Shown: positions 1 through 11,989, counted from the stretch's first letter. The stretch: 64,000 bases of DNA from Phlebotomus papatasi (GCF_024763615.1 NC_077224.1:43782712-43846711), one strand, 5' to 3'. Made by a program: numbers and translations. The notes: generated by a model not told the origin, from the letters alone.

Positions 1-520
1 TGAGAATATTTCTCTTGACATTTTACAATTTCTATAAATTAATATTCATGATTTAAAATTTAAAATTCAAATTGAAAATTAGATTTGTGCTGATCATTTT
101 TACCAAAATACTATCTATTTTGTAGCCAAAAAATAATAACAAAACTAAATAAATTTTTCAGTATCTAGTGTTAAGAAAAATTTAAAACACATTTTTTTAC
201 AGGTTGAAATGAACTACAAGGTGTAACAATAAAGATTTAGAGAAGGAAAAAATTATGACAATAAATTAAATAAAGAGTTTATTACAGAATAAGACAAATG
301 GTAAAAATAAAAAAATAACATAAAAACACTTTTTAATTGAACTTTTTTTAACTACCCACAATATTAAAGCCTTGAAGTTATCAGTACAGGATATAATTTT
401 ATATTTTAAATTTTTGTCTCTAAGTTATAGTTCAGTTTGTCTGTGTTTTATAGCTTTGTGTAAAAATAATTTAATATTTGAGGCGTTTAGAGCAAAAAAA
501 CTCTAAGTCTTATACATTTC
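1..520. other. AT-rich intergenic DNA, nothing recognised
   Basis: Very AT-rich sequence with short A and T runs. I see no open frame, RNA gene or inverted repeat that can be supported here. Confidence 0.6.
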
Positions 521-523
521 CCC

Positions 524-790
524 AGGGGGATGACATTAGCTCTGACAAATGCGACCACTTTTTGTGTAAATTTTTTCCTGTTTTCGTACACATTTCACAA
601 GATATCTTCAAAACTACGTAGATTGCCAATTTGGGGTTTTCGGTTGCCTCTTCGTTATTAAATTGCCTTTTATTTTGTATTAGTATTTTTTGCTAATTCA
701 TTCTACAATGACAGAAAACAGCCAATAAACTCAAAATTTTTTTCGGCACGCTAGAAACATATGAGAAACTTAGGAAATGTCATGCCCCTG
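524..790. mobile_element. MITE, GGGG(A/C)ATGACATT family, copy 1
   Basis: The two ends are inverted copies of a GGGGxATGACATT motif. The interior (a run about anticipating TTTTCGTACACATTTCACAAG and a later AATTTGGGGTTTTCGGTTGC stretch) reappears in reverse orientation at 49782-50060, so this is a dispersed repeat. It has no coding capacity. A superfamily cannot be assigned from the ends alone. Confidence 0.7.
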
Positions 791-1133
791 CATTTCCCTA
801 TTAAAATATCGTTTTTTTTTTTGCTCTGAGCTCCTCATTTCTAAATTAATATACTCAAAGTCAAAGAGAAATTATGGATCAAATAGCAACAATTTTACCA
901 GAAATTCTTTGATCAGTAAAAAAACAGTTACAAGCGCAAGCACAAGTTGTAATTTGAAAATATTTTTCCTATTTTTCAAATCAAATTACCAAAATATTAT
1001 TTTACTGCCCAGTTAACAATTCTATTTATTATTAACAGACTTAGATTAAGATAAAGCAGTAATAGGAAAATAAGTCTTTTGAAAAAATAAAATTTTCTCT
1101 TAAAAATTAATAGATTGGAAAAATAGAATATAG

Positions 1134-1850
1134 GGTGGAATCACCACTTCTCGCCAGTGCCCCACTTCTCGCCACTTATATTGAAATCGCTATTTTTTAC
1201 GATTTATGAATTCATTGAGCGACAAATTTATTTGTATTTGTATTGCTGCTACGTATAGAGTCGAAAAATAATTATTATTCGTTTTGGATTTCAGATTTTG
1301 AGCATTTTCTAGAGCAATATTTTAAGCAAGTGCATTGAGTCCAATATTTCTTACCAAATATAACAAGTGCCATCAAATTTTCATCGAAGAAAATTTACGT
1401 TTTTGGATAAATAATCTGTCAGTTGAATATTTAATTACATTCGTAGAATACATAAAATTTGTATTTAGTTAATTAATATTTCATTTAATATTATTTTTGT
1501 GTAAAAATGAGGCATGGCGGAAAGTGGTATTGTTTTGAATTGATTTTACCACCTGTCGCCATTGTTTTTCAATAGGCAACGCTAACTTCACTTCGCAGTT
1601 TCTCAGTTGTCAAATCTGCTTTGTTTACTTTCTAACAGTCTATTAATTAGATTTCCTAAATAAAAGCGAAAAAAATTCATTTAAAGTGAGTAATAATATG
1701 GTTGTCATGAGGAAAAAGAAATGCTGAATGTATTCTTTGCATAATATTGCCCAAAGTAATTGAGTTTGGAAGTTTTCAAGACGGTGGCGAGAAGTGGTTA
1801 CAAAACTGGCGAAAAGTGGTAAAAAGTTGCGATGAAGTGGTTATTTTTGC
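1134..1850. mobile_element. Non-autonomous element with CACTTCTCGCCA subterminal repeats
   Basis: The left end follows TA and begins GGGTGGAATCACC, then carries two copies of CCACTTCTCGCCA (about 1143 and 1162). Inverted relatives occur at about 1511, 1783, 1805 and 1830 (GGCGAGAAGTGG and variants), and a direct relative at about 1549. Repeated subterminal motifs facing inward are typical of transposase-binding sites in DNA transposons. The right terminus is not clean, so the end coordinate is approximate. Confidence 0.55.
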
Positions 1851-2154
1851 ATTGTTAACAAAAATCAATTTTTTACGTAGTCCAGCGTTGAATTGGAGTA
1901 CTACTTTTTTGACGAATCTGGAGCCAATACATCTAAGTGGTCTTAGTTAGCTTGAATTAAAGTCCAAAAAGTTAGTTAAATAAGTGAAAAAAAAACTTGA
2001 GCTATTTGACTTGGCTCACCCTCCCCTACTAAATATTAAAAAAAAAAAAAAACATTTGTCTTCCAAGGAAATTGCTACGGCGGACTTCTGAATGTAATGC
2101 TTCTTTAAATTAGTTATAAACTCTTTAGAAAAGACTCTTTATTTGTCTGCGTTT

Positions 2155-2499
2155 GGGTAACTGCACGAAATTCCGACCACTTGCAATTTCGGTCACTTTT
2201 TGTTCTTCATATTTCCATAAATTTTTAGTTTTTTCATACTCTCGCTAGAAATTACACAATGCAAAAAATGTCGTTTTGGTAAACGGGATGATGTGAAGCT
2301 ATGTCTATATTTTTATTCATGTTAACATTTATTAAAATGATATTAGAACAAACAAAGACGATAAACTATCTACAAGGTTTCAAGCAACACTTTTTAAAAA
2401 GTTGTAACAAAAATTTCAATTTGTATTAATAATATTACATTTCAAACTTAAGACTTTGACGCTTACATGCAGCTATGTCGAAATTTGATACAGTTACCC
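2155..2499. mobile_element. MITE, GGGTAAxTG / TTTCGGCCAC family, copy 1
   Basis: Ends GGGTAACTG and CAGTTACCC form a terminal inverted repeat. The body is clearly homologous to 18751-19177, sharing an AGCTATGTCTATATTTTTAT stretch and the final TTACATGCAGCTATG-like stretch. The right end is followed by TA; the left flank no longer shows TA. Internally deleted relative to the other copy. Confidence 0.75.
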
Positions 2500-2501
2500 T
2501 A

Positions 2502-4579
2502 GCTTCGTGGTGAAATTGCTAAAATATTTGATGCAGGAAGATTGAATAATGATTGAATGAATAACTACTGAATGATTTAATAAATTAGACCCATGAATAA
2601 ATTTAGGCCACTCCCTCTTGAGAAATAATGCCTCACCATTCGAGAATTTTCATCTCTGTTGTTTAACAAAGGGGTACTATTAGCTATATAGTCCTTTACT
2701 TTCAAATCATTACCACCAATTCAACTGTAAAATGGAAAGGAAAGGTTATCTCTCCCTTCACTCACTACAAAATAAACCACGCCTACATGAGTTTATCTTT
2801 ATAAAAAAACGATAATGATATATTTTATGTCTTTTCACCAACATTCAGGACATCTTAAACCGCAACTTTAGGAATTTTATGTGCTTTGTTTATCTAAAGT
2901 CCAAACCCATAGGGGCCTTGCTTACTGAATCACATTGACGACCATTTATAACAAAGGTTTCGTTGAATTATATTTTTGTAATCCTAGAACTGAAAATAAA
3001 ATCAATCAACTTTGGTAAATCGAACTTGGCCTAAATCATTTTTAATTGGGGCTTTCTGAAATGTTATAAAAGAACCATTGTCTTGTAGGAGCCTATGAAT
3101 TATTTCATCTGGTAATTCACCACGATATTTCATTGAGACATTTTCGAAAATATAATATTATGATCTTTTCAAATAAATAGCAATTGAAAGCAGTTTCTAT
3201 CGGTCCACATTCTCATGTGCATTTAATCGTGAAATGATTGTCTCTTTTCAATTAAAACTGCCAAACGTGGTGTGGGCAGAAGGCAAACAATCGAAATTTT
3301 GCTGATCACCCTGTTTTCAGTCTATTGTGTTGTTTTTCAATTAAAAACGCAATTTCCATACGTTTATCCATTGAAATTAATGTGAGTTGCGTATTTGTGT
3401 GGGAAAACGCTTATTGCACTCTGAATACTCTTTTTTTATATATGTCCCATCTTTCTCCCATCGGGCATTTGTATGCACAACATAGGAAATAGTCGAATAT
3501 TATTGCATCAGTTAGAATTGTGGTTAGAATCACTAACATGAAATATTTTAAATTACTCCAGATAATATTCAATGCACTATCGGTGCCCATTTGAATATTA
3601 TTTTGATAGAAGTACAATTTTGATAGAGCGCATTTTAACCTAGGGCTATAATACAAAAACCAATTTCAAACAGTTCCATTGGCAAAAAATCTATTATTTA
3701 ATGTTTATCTTGAGAGCAATTAAAATCATCAAAATACATTAATAGGCCTTACAGTTCCTTTGAGTTTCTTTTTTCGTATAATAGAACATTCTGTTCTGCG
3801 GAAATTTGTCTCATTCTGGATGGATGTTTTCTGAATGTACCACGAAGTAGAAATTTGAATAATGTACGTTGCATCAGTTTACCAAAAGCATTCCACTTAA
3901 TCGCCATGGGCAATTCATTTGTAAATTTCATCAAATTTCAATTACATTTTCATTCCACCAGGGCAAAAGATGGCTCATGGTGAAAGATGAGCTCTTTGAA
4001 CATGGTTGCAAGTACCTTATACCCCCTTCTGGCTTTGCTCTCTTGCTCAATTCTGCATAATTATCTCATGAATCTTCTTTGACTGTTGATTCACTCTGAC
4101 GATCACTGAGTCTTTTGTGTGAAATTTCAGATGTTTCACATGTGCTCAGAGGGTGAAAAAGGGGTTGAAAGGGGTGAGAAGGTGGCAATACAGAATGACA
4201 ATAATCATAAAAGTGTACATCGACAAATTTAAACAACGAAATCAAACAGACAGAATTATCTAGAAATTCTTGAAAGAGCAGTATATTCTGTAATGGGGAT
4301 ATAATTTTATAGTTTCATGCAAAACCTGTAGTATAGGGCAATAAGCAATAAGCTACCCCTTTACCTTTTAATATATTACGGCGAAACAGGTGCATAATGT
4401 CTAGGTTAGGATAAAAGGATAGAGTTATAAGCGCTCACTATAAAAATAATTTTACTTGTTTAAATAAGATCTCAAAAGTCGATATACGTAAGTTTAACAT
4501 TCGATATACCAACTGAAAATTTTTAATAATAGCTCAGCTTTTATAGCTAGTATAAATATTTATTAATAATCACATTCTT
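2502..4579. other. Apparently unique AT-rich DNA
   Basis: About 2 kb without a supportable gene. Short open frames at 3411-4060 have no recognisable motifs, and one pair overlaps in antisense, as chance frames do. No long inverted repeat was found. Confidence 0.5.
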
Positions 4580-4583
4580 TTAA

Positions 4584-5265
4584 CACTAAACCTACCAAGA
4601 GACCCGGTCAAATTGACCGGTTTGGAACCTTTTTTTTTCAAATTAAGGGCAGAATCACATTTACAGTAAAATTCTCGCTGTAGCCTCACTGTATTTTATT
4701 AATTTACGCATTTTCATTGCAATTCTTACGCAAATTTTCCATTACCGTATTACCTTATCGCATACTAGGTGGCACTAGGTAAAAATAATATAAGAAAATT
4801 GAAGAAATAAAACGAAAATGTGATAAGCGATGAGCAAAACAAACTGTACGATTAATTTCTCGTACAGTTTTTTTGCTCACCGTTTATCGAATTTTCGTTT
4901 TATTTCTTCAATTTTCTTATATTATTTTCACCTAGTGCCACCGAGTATGAGATAGGGTAATACGGTAAAGGAAAATCTGCGTAAGAATTGCAATGAAAAT
5001 GCGTAAATTAACGAAATACGGTGAGCATTTTACTGTCAATGTGATTCTACCCTAACACATATTTAAACGGTGCAATGCTACTATCAAACTTTATGAATTT
5101 CTTAAAATAAGCGTCTAATATATTTTTCAGTGTTTAAATTTTAATTTTTTCCTCTTTTCCAAGAAAATTTGTTGAGTATCCTACCCTACTGCGGTCTGTT
5201 ATTTGACCGAACGCGCTAGAAAACACAACCAAAAACGGTCAGTAGGTTTAGTGCAAGGTTTAGTG
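4584..5265. mobile_element. piggyBac-like MITE with TTAA target duplication
   Basis: The element begins CACTAAACCTACC and ends GGTTTAGTG. It is flanked on both sides by TTAA (4580-4583 and 5266-5269), the target-site signature of the piggyBac superfamily. Just inside the left end is the palindrome GGTCAAATTGACC. The right end carries a second GTAGGTTTAGTG motif. No transposase frame exists: most of the element is a long palindrome (separate entry). Superfamily assignment rests on TTAA and is an inference. Confidence 0.75.
4643..5057. repeat. Long near-perfect palindrome inside the piggyBac-like MITE
   Basis: Left arm 4643-4851 and right arm 4860-5057 are reverse complements with few mismatches around an 8-base loop (centre TTAATTTC). 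Any read-through transcript would fold into a hairpin of about 200 bp. Confidence 0.9.
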
Positions 5266-5325
5266 TTAAGAATGTAACAATAAATAGCCCAACAATGCTT
5301 AAAAAGTAGACAATCACTTAATCTA

Positions 5326-5612
5326 ACGGGTCTCGGTCAAAATCCCGAACGCCAAAATCCCGAAAGCCAAAATCCCGAATGGGCCAAAATCCCGAAAGCC
5401 AAAATCCCGAATTCTCAAAAGTGTCACAGTTACTCCCACGATTGTACCCGGGCTTGCTAGAGGCAAAGGGAAGTCTTCTGAGTTTTAGGAAATTATTATA
5501 AACATTTTCCTCCATATAATTACATCCCTTTTTGGATTTTGAAAATTCGGGATTTTCGCTTTCGGAATTTTGGTTTTTGGGATTTTGGCTTTCGGGATTT
5601 TGGCTGCCACAG
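5326..5612. mobile_element. Foldback MITE, AAATCCCGAA family, copy 1
   Basis: The left arm is a degenerate tandem array of GCCAAAATCCCGAA units starting at GGTCAAAATCCCGAA. The right arm is the inverted array of TTCGGGATTTTGGC units. The centre (about 5410-5540) matches the centre of the 10615 copy, including a CCACGATTGTACC-like stretch. No coding capacity. Confidence 0.85.
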
Positions 5613-6244
5613 AATCTAACATATATAAATTTATCGATGCTATCGATTCGGTTGTATCAAAACGTTATCATTCCACCCTGTATTGGAAGCGTTCCCAGAT
5701 TATGGCAATAAACAGGAGCAAAACCCATAATTGTTATTAATCACTAATTTGGTAATGATCATGGCAGGTGTTAGAATTTACATTGATCATTCTTTGTACC
5801 CCACCGAGGATGAGGCCGAAAATCCCGTTCTATCAAAAGAATTGTGTTGGTATTTGTAACAATCTTGCTTTATATGGGGAGGGATTGTTAGCCAATTCCC
5901 TTTAGTCTTTCTTGAAGGACCAGAGCACTCGTTGGTTTAAGGTTCCTCAGGGCTAATTTCGAAGAGGTATCATGAGCACTTGGTGGATTGTTAGACAGTT
6001 GAAACATTGAAAGATCACTGCCAATCCTGTTGACCCTTATGCCCGCTTCAGACTGGAGGTTTAGCCAAGTTCTCAAAGGTCTCAAAAATCTTAATAACAA
6101 GCAATTTTATTGATTATTCGAAATCTAATGAATCAGTTGCCCTTAATATGCAATCCTAATTAATAATTTCCTAAAAAAATATGTTAGATGAGGAATTAGA
6201 TGAGTTAAGCCAGATGGTCAAACCTTAGGTCTGAAGCCCGTATT
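5613..6244. other. Unassigned DNA between repeats
   Basis: No gene recognised. A short open frame on the minus strand at 5888-6100 has no recognisable motif. The stretch adjoins a LINE relic and may contain more of it in decayed form. Confidence 0.4.
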
Positions 6245-6740
6245 ACCCCAACGAGTGGAATTTTAAGATTGTAAACGACTTCAAGTACCTAGGTTTCAAT
6301 GGTGAAGACGGGATATGAAGTCGGGATAGAGATTAACGAAAGCAACGTAAAGTATATGGTTTTTTGCACTCTCATCGATGTCTCGATCAAAGAAAGTCTC
6401 GCGGTGAACAGATATCTAGTATGCAGAGCCGCATCAAAGCCAGTGATTATGCATGGCCTAGAAACAGCACAGTTAATCGGCATAGAAGAAAAAAGCTTTT
6501 GTTCCTTGAGACACGGGTTCCACTGGTCCTAAGATAGATCTTCAGGCCTTTACGTGATCTAATTACAGGGGAATTTCTAAGAAGATTGAACTACGAATTG
6601 TAGGAACTATGGATAGGCCGACATTTAGTATATGCTAGAGAAAAAGATGGCTGAAGCTTTATGAGTAGAATCCGCAAGAGACTATAAGGAAAATGCGTTC
6701 CTGAATCAGATGTAAGAATATAATAGACGACGTCCTCCAA
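6245..6740 (+). pseudogene. Decayed non-LTR retrotransposon reverse transcriptase, 3' part
   Basis: Read across frame breaks, the plus strand shows the end of a LINE reverse transcriptase. NDFKYLG (about 6268) is followed after a frameshift by GYEVGIEIN. Then come an SIKESL block, a SKPVIMHGLETAQL block (about 6436-6475) corresponding to the family's IRPVVLYGSETW motif, and a RRLNYEL-ELW block (about 6580). These appear in the order usual for endonuclease/reverse-transcriptase LINEs downstream of the polymerase core. Several stops and frameshifts make it non-functional. The exact clade is uncertain. Confidence 0.7.
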
Positions 6741-7344
6741 AACTTGGATAAATAGATGATATTAAAGAATGTCAGATAAATGTACATCAGATTCAGCAGT
6801 CAGCCTATTTACGAAAAAGCCTCTGAAAGGATATCTGGCTGCAAAAGCTAAATCAGTTTTCACATACCGTCGTTGCGGGTGACTTTGCACTCGGGGGGTG
6901 ACTTTGCACTCTGCTGTTCGTGAGAGTTTGAACAATTCTAGCACTTATTGATAGTCTTCGCCGATCCGGTCTACCAAGTCAAAGTATATAGGGATATGTT
7001 AAGTACCAAGTAAGGTACAGTGATCCTCAAAAGGATTCTTGTAGTTTCAGTAATAGTCAATGAAATCCTAGTATAGGTATTTTGTCAAAAAACGACTCCG
7101 CGAAAAAGTTATCTGAAGATGCAATTCCAAAATCGATTTCAGAGAAGTAAATTGCCCAAATCTATTCTAAATTTATCTGGCTAGAATAATCCACTTCGAT
7201 TTTGTTCATTATTTTTGGTAAATTCCTTTTTTTCACTATAGTCTTCCTAAGAACGCATGATTTATATTATAAAATTGCATATAATGGACTTTCTTAAGCT
7301 TTATTATAGAAGTATTTGGCCAAAAATTATCCAATTTGTTGATA

Positions 7345-8128
7345 ATTTAAGATAAAATGACCGAGATCTAAAAGATGGTGGGGTCGCCATCTTGATTTGA
7401 TAATTCTGTCCGCCATTTTGAATAACTGTCAAAACAAAAAACTTATCCGATTGAGCTGAAATTTTAGTATGTTCTGGCTGATGTCAAGACCTTTTCAGAA
7501 CATATATAAAATCCGACCTAAGTCAAGCGATTGTCTGGATACTGGGGCTCTAAGTTCAAAATTTTGACATTTCCATTAATACAGAACTACGGAGAGCTTC
7601 TTTTATCGAAACCATCACAAAAAAGGCAGTATTATCGTTAGGCGATGAGATCTAAATAACAAACAAAAAGAAAAGTAATGTTTTTCTTTATAACAGCATA
7701 TTATTTGAGGATCTGAAAAACTTTTGCAAAGTTGAAAAAATAAATAAATAAATAAATAAATGCACTTTTCATTTATTTTTTTTAATTATGTAAGAGTAAA
7801 TAAATATATAAAATAAAAGCCTCAACCATTTTAAATGGTTACTGAGGCATTTCGCTTAGGTTTTAAAATATGGCATTAGAAAATAAAGATCGCCAAAAAA
7901 TGGATATTTCAAAATTTTAAAATTTGAGCCTCTGTATCTAGGCAAATACTTGACGAAGACTAGAACATAGATACGTTCTGAAAAGGTCATGACATCAGCT
8001 ACAACATACTAAAATTTCAACCCAATCGGACCAGTTTTAGGTTTTGACAGTTATTCAAAATGGCGGATAGAAACGTCAAATCAAGATAGCGATCACGTTA
8101 TCTTGTAGATCTCGTGCATCTTACCCTT
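7345..8128. repeat. Nested long inverted repeat (about 230-bp arms)
   Basis: Left arm 7345-7577 and right arm 7900-8128 are diverged reverse complements. Shared blocks include CGCCATTTTGAATAACTGTC, GAAATTTTAGTATGTT and GACCTTTTCAGAAC. The spacer contains an AAAT microsatellite and a small hairpin at 7819-7850. It lies wholly inside the 6867-8420 element, so it either inserted into it or forms its core. Confidence 0.85.
7737..7761. repeat. (TAAA)n microsatellite
   Basis: Six tandem TAAA units in the spacer of the inverted repeat. Confidence 0.95.
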
Positions 8129-8448
8129 AGATGTGAAGATCTTCATTGTCGTTTATTATCAGAAATTGTTGATTTTTTAGTATTTATTAAAAAGTGCAAA
8201 GTCACCCGCATCTTATTCCCAGTGCAATCCTTTTTTCTTAATTTTTTTAAACATAGTAAAATTTTATAAAATTAATGCTAGTGGCACAAAATCTATTCAT
8301 TAACAACTGAATACAAATAATTTTACTCAAAAACCCCCCTCCCTTCACTTTAACTATCCACTTTTAGAGGGCAAAGTTGAAAAACAGCGAAAAAACGTGC
8401 AAAGTCACCCGCAACGACGGTATCCATAATAATTATCCTGGTTCCCTA

Positions 8449-8640
8449 GAAGGATTTCAGGCTTCGCACACACTCTAACTTCGAACATTTCATATTTTCC
8501 CCATATTCCTTTAATGAATCTGACCAATTTTTTTCATAAAATGTGTTACTTAAGATTAGCTATCACTGGCTAATACAAAATGTCTTAGGTTTAGATTCTT
8601 TCCATGGTATTAGAGATTTTTCGACATTAAAAATTAAACT
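8449..8640. mobile_element. MITE, GGCTTCGCACACACT family, truncated copy
   Basis: The left end after TA reads GAAGGATTTCAGGCTTCGCA, followed by a CTTCGAACATTTCATATTTT stretch and AATGAATCTGACCAA. These blocks recur in order at 14344, 45534 and 59090. The complementary right end (AAGCCTGAAAACCTTC) is not found here, so this copy is truncated. Confidence 0.65.
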
Positions 8641-10205
8641 GATATCTAGAAATCCCACTTATGAGAAGGCTTGTTCCTCAAAGAAACGTTGTGTTTGGAT
8701 TATTTTGGACTTTTGAAATTTCCACACAGTTCTGCACCCTACACGTTGCTTCATTTCCTATTTTTTATTAATTATATAAATTACCTGTATTGTTTTAAGA
8801 GATTTAAATTCAATTACTAATCACCAGAAACAACTGATAAAATCCATTTGCAATTAAATTTCTTTCTCTAAATTATCAAGCAAAATCTTAAACTTTTAAT
8901 TTCCCCTTCACATTCGTTTCCTTGAAAGAATATCTGTCGAAAAGTAAAGAATTACAGTGTAAAAGATCGAAATTAGTGAAAGAAAGGGATCCAATTGACT
9001 GGGAAATAAAAATTTCGGTGAATTTATGTGAATTGATGACATCAATCGAGTTGAAAGGATCTTTCTGGAGGAGAGATCAGTTGACGAGATATGGGCTGGA
9101 ACGATAAAATTACTGAGGGTGAGAGCCCATGAAAAAAGAGCAAACCAACTGGACGCTGTAAATCAGTCCTTCTGGTCAATAAATTACTCCAATATCCAAT
9201 TGTAAAAGCGACACACACCAGAATGGGAAGAATCGAGGGAAGGAAAAAAACTCTGTGACACGTTGGGTGTTTAGGATCTTTTGTCGCTCTTTTTTCTTTT
9301 CCAATAATACTCTTTTTTTGTTTTGGAAGTTTATACTCTGATGTTCTTCCATGAAGCCCGTGTTTTTTTGGACATGGTATTCCCATGTCTGTTTTTGTCT
9401 TTGGGGATTCCATATAACCTTCTATCCTGAAAGGAGAGCCACAGGAACGTGCACATGATGAAATTAATGATATATCGATACTCATAGCCATGGTACAAAA
9501 GAATCGGGAGGCATCGAAGAAGAGAAAAAAGCCATTAAATTGATTTCAAACTGACGATAACTGCCAAACGCAAAGATATTGCATGTCGAGATGTCAACGA
9601 CTGGAAGTACATAAACTTTATCGATACCATTGACGGATTGCTTCTCTGGCGTGTGATCCTGAAATGCAGATAGAAGCAGCTGTCTCAATGACGATTGACT
9701 ACGGTTTAGGCGAAGGAGTGTAACTAGAGTGGAGTCATAGCTTATAGCCCCATCATCAGGCAAGTATGCCAAAAATTTTGGTTCTTTTCATATTAATTAA
9801 AATATAATGTAGTCATAAGTCTAAATCAGTATATTCTCTGTGAGATTCTTGACATAAACCAACTCGGTGTCGATGATAATTGAGATTAATCTATTATAGA
9901 AATTTGTTTTTGAAATTTAGCGTCCCTTGTGATGATCCAATGAAGTTCTAATATTCTGAAAAGTTGGATTATTGTTTAAGACCGTTTTTGTATTTTGTAA
10001 ATATTTTGTATTTGCGCAAATTTCAAGACAAACAGAATTGGAAATACGGCGTTTTGAATTTCGTACACCTGGACCTAACAGGCCGAAATATCCTTCATGA
10101 GCCCAATGCCGATGAAGGACTACTGTAGCTAGAAACTGCATCAAAGTCCTTCTCAACGAGAAAGCGGAAAATTAACACTAAATAGCCTACTTTCGAGCCA
10201 GACGG
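8641..10205. other. Less AT-rich stretch with unassigned open frames
   Basis: The part at about 8900-9800 is less AT-rich than its surroundings. On the minus strand it holds two abutting open frames (9482-9772, no ATG at its start; 9042-9491, 149 codons) that overlap by 10 bases. Neither shows a domain, signal peptide or motif I recognise, and I see no confirmed splice structure. Possible remnants of a gene or retroelement, or chance. Confidence 0.3.
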
Positions 10206-10209
10206 TAAT

Positions 10210-10600
10210 TGAAGAAAAAAGATTCTGGACCTCAACGAAACACAGTTAAGAGCGCTAGTTAGGGCCTTGACAGACCTGAGGATTAGCCGAGAGACGGCTT
10301 AGCATTATATTAGAAATAATGGTCAAACTACGTGTCCGACATTTCCACTAAGTTGTCTCTCGGCTTAAGTCGCAAGTGTGTCGTGGGCATTAGCTTGTTT
10401 ACGGACGGCAAACTCTGCTGTAGCCACCCCCCCCCCAAAGAATAAGCAGTAGCATAGATAAGATTTACCGATATTGTCTGGAGGATAAAGAGGACAATAC
10501 TTACATCCTTTGTTGCTATCCAGCATTTGGGATACAGCGGAGGATATCTTTAAGTGAATATGTTTCCTCTACCGCTGTATCCGTTATTAAAACGCTCCAA
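10210..10600 (+). pseudogene. Decayed LINE ORF2 C-terminus (jockey/I-like)
   Basis: Plus-strand frame at about 10468-10575 reads YRYCLEDKEDNTYILCCYPA followed by FGIQRRISLSEY. This matches the cysteine-rich tail Cx2C...E...HILC.CPAF near the C-terminus of jockey/I-type LINE polyproteins. Upstream, about 10230-10260, an LRALVRALTD-like block matches the segment that precedes it in those proteins. Stops and frameshifts between the blocks show it is dead. It ends next to a foldback MITE at 10615. Confidence 0.7.
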
Positions 10601-10614
10601 CCTGGAATTATTAT

Positions 10615-10910
10615 AAGGTCCCGGTCAAAATCCAGATAGCCAAAATCCTGAAAGCTAAATCCCGAACGCCGAAATCCCGAAAGCCAAAATCGCGAATGGG
10701 CCGAAATCGCGAAAGCCAAAATCCCGAATTCTTTAAAAGTGTCATAGCTACTGCCACGATTGCACCTGCGCTTGCTGGAGACAAAGGAAAATTTTCTTAG
10801 TCTTTCGAAAATATTCTACACATTATCCTCCAAATAATTTCATTCCTTTCAGGATTTTGAACAGTCGGGATTTTGGCTTTCGGGATTTTGGCGTTCGGGA
10901 TTTTGGCTGC
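10615..10910. mobile_element. Foldback MITE, AAATCCCGAA family, copy 2
   Basis: Same structure as the copy at 5326: GGTCAAAATCC start, GCCAAAATCCCGAA tandem units, shared centre, and inverted TTCGGGATTTTGGC units at the right. The centres of the two copies align over their whole length. Confidence 0.85.
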
Positions 10911-11009
10911 CTCCGATATTTAAGAATTTCAGATCTTAGAGTTAGAGACTTTTTAATAAATTTTGACCCTTTAGTTCGGGTCAGGAGAATTAAGGCGGGG
11001 GAGCTTAAG

Positions 11010-11205
11010 TCTAGAAAAAAGACATTCTCGCTGTGACATAACGTAATAAAAATGCATCGCCTGTGCCTAACAACTCTGGGAGCACGGAAGAAGCTTCCAC
11101 ACTGTAAGAAAAGCACTCCTGGAGCGGTGTACGAACGATGGACTTAGCAGATTCTTCCATCACGGGATACAAAAACTAATAACATGATTACACTGTAACC
11201 TATAT
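11010..11205 (+). mobile_element. SINE body, headless copy
   Basis: Aligns in order with 63070-63262: AAAGACATT, a CTGT.A.A.AACGTAAT block, GCCCAACAACTCCGGGAGCA-like, GGACTTAGCAGATTCTTCCA and ACACGGGATA. The tRNA-like head present in the 63-kb copy is absent here, as in 5'-truncated SINEs. Non-coding. Confidence 0.8.
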
Positions 11206-11703
11206 CATGCTAGATTCATGCCATAGGGACCCAACCGTTGAGAATAGAAAATCGGTGTGACCATGTAAGAATCACACGTAAATAAGGGATCTGTAAAATG
11301 GCCTAAGGAATGGCGGAGGTGGGAATAAGTGAACCACTATGCAATTTTTATTTGATACAGGATACATAAGTATGACCTTTGCCGAAAACTGCAAGTCGAT
11401 ATCTCTCAGGAGTTATTAAATTCGAATGAGGGGTCGGATGAACGGCCAGGCGTCTGGGAAAGTTCTTTATAGCTACGCATATAATCATGATCAGTTAGTG
11501 CAGAAACACATTTGATAGAGTTCTTAGCATTAATGTATAATATTTTTAAGAATCTTACCAAATATCTGGTAAACAGAAGGAGACTACAACCTATTGCATG
11601 CTGATTTAACATTTATTTGTCCGCATTGAGCCCAAACAGAAGTAGATTCTGATTCTCCAATAGTGTCTTGGATAAAAGGTAAAGGGAATTCTATTTGCAC
11701 AAA

Positions 11704-11980
11704 GGGTCGTTGATGTTCGAAGAATTCAAATTCAATTTCGAACTTTCACACTAAATTCACTAAATTTTCGAACAAGGTAGGGAAAATTTATCAAATATCA
11801 CACTAAAAAGCTGGCAAAAGAGTTACTCAGTGATTATGGAGTGATTAAATAATGGGACAAGAACAGTAAACGTCGTTGTTCTGTTTTTTTCCTCACAACA
11901 ATGTGAAGACCGTCACATTTTGACACTCAAACACTTCGAAATTCGAACAGTATGTACCTCAGCCACCTTGCAGAATTATC
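11704..11980. mobile_element. MITE, GTCGTTG-TTCGAAGAATT family, copy 1
   Basis: The left end has GGTCGTTGATGTTCGAAGAA followed by CAATTTCGAA. The interior has AAATATCACACTA and CAGTGATTATG, and the right part CACTTCGAAATTCG. The same blocks in the same order are found on the opposite strand at 31995-32192. Confidence 0.65.
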
Positions 11981-11989
11981 AAGAAGTAA

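Larger units (their letters stand above)
6867..8420. mobile_element. TA-flanked DNA transposon, non-autonomous, CCGTCGTTGCGGGTGACTTT ends
   Basis: Perfect inverted termini of 24 bp (CCGTCGTTGCGGGTGACTTT...) are flanked by TA (6865-6866, 8421-8422). Additional copies of the GGGTGACTTTGCAC motif lie just inside the left end (about 6896) and inside the right end (about 8195), a multi-site arrangement typical of Tc1/mariner-type elements. No intact transposase is visible. A second long inverted repeat occupies its centre and may be a nested element. Confidence 0.8.
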
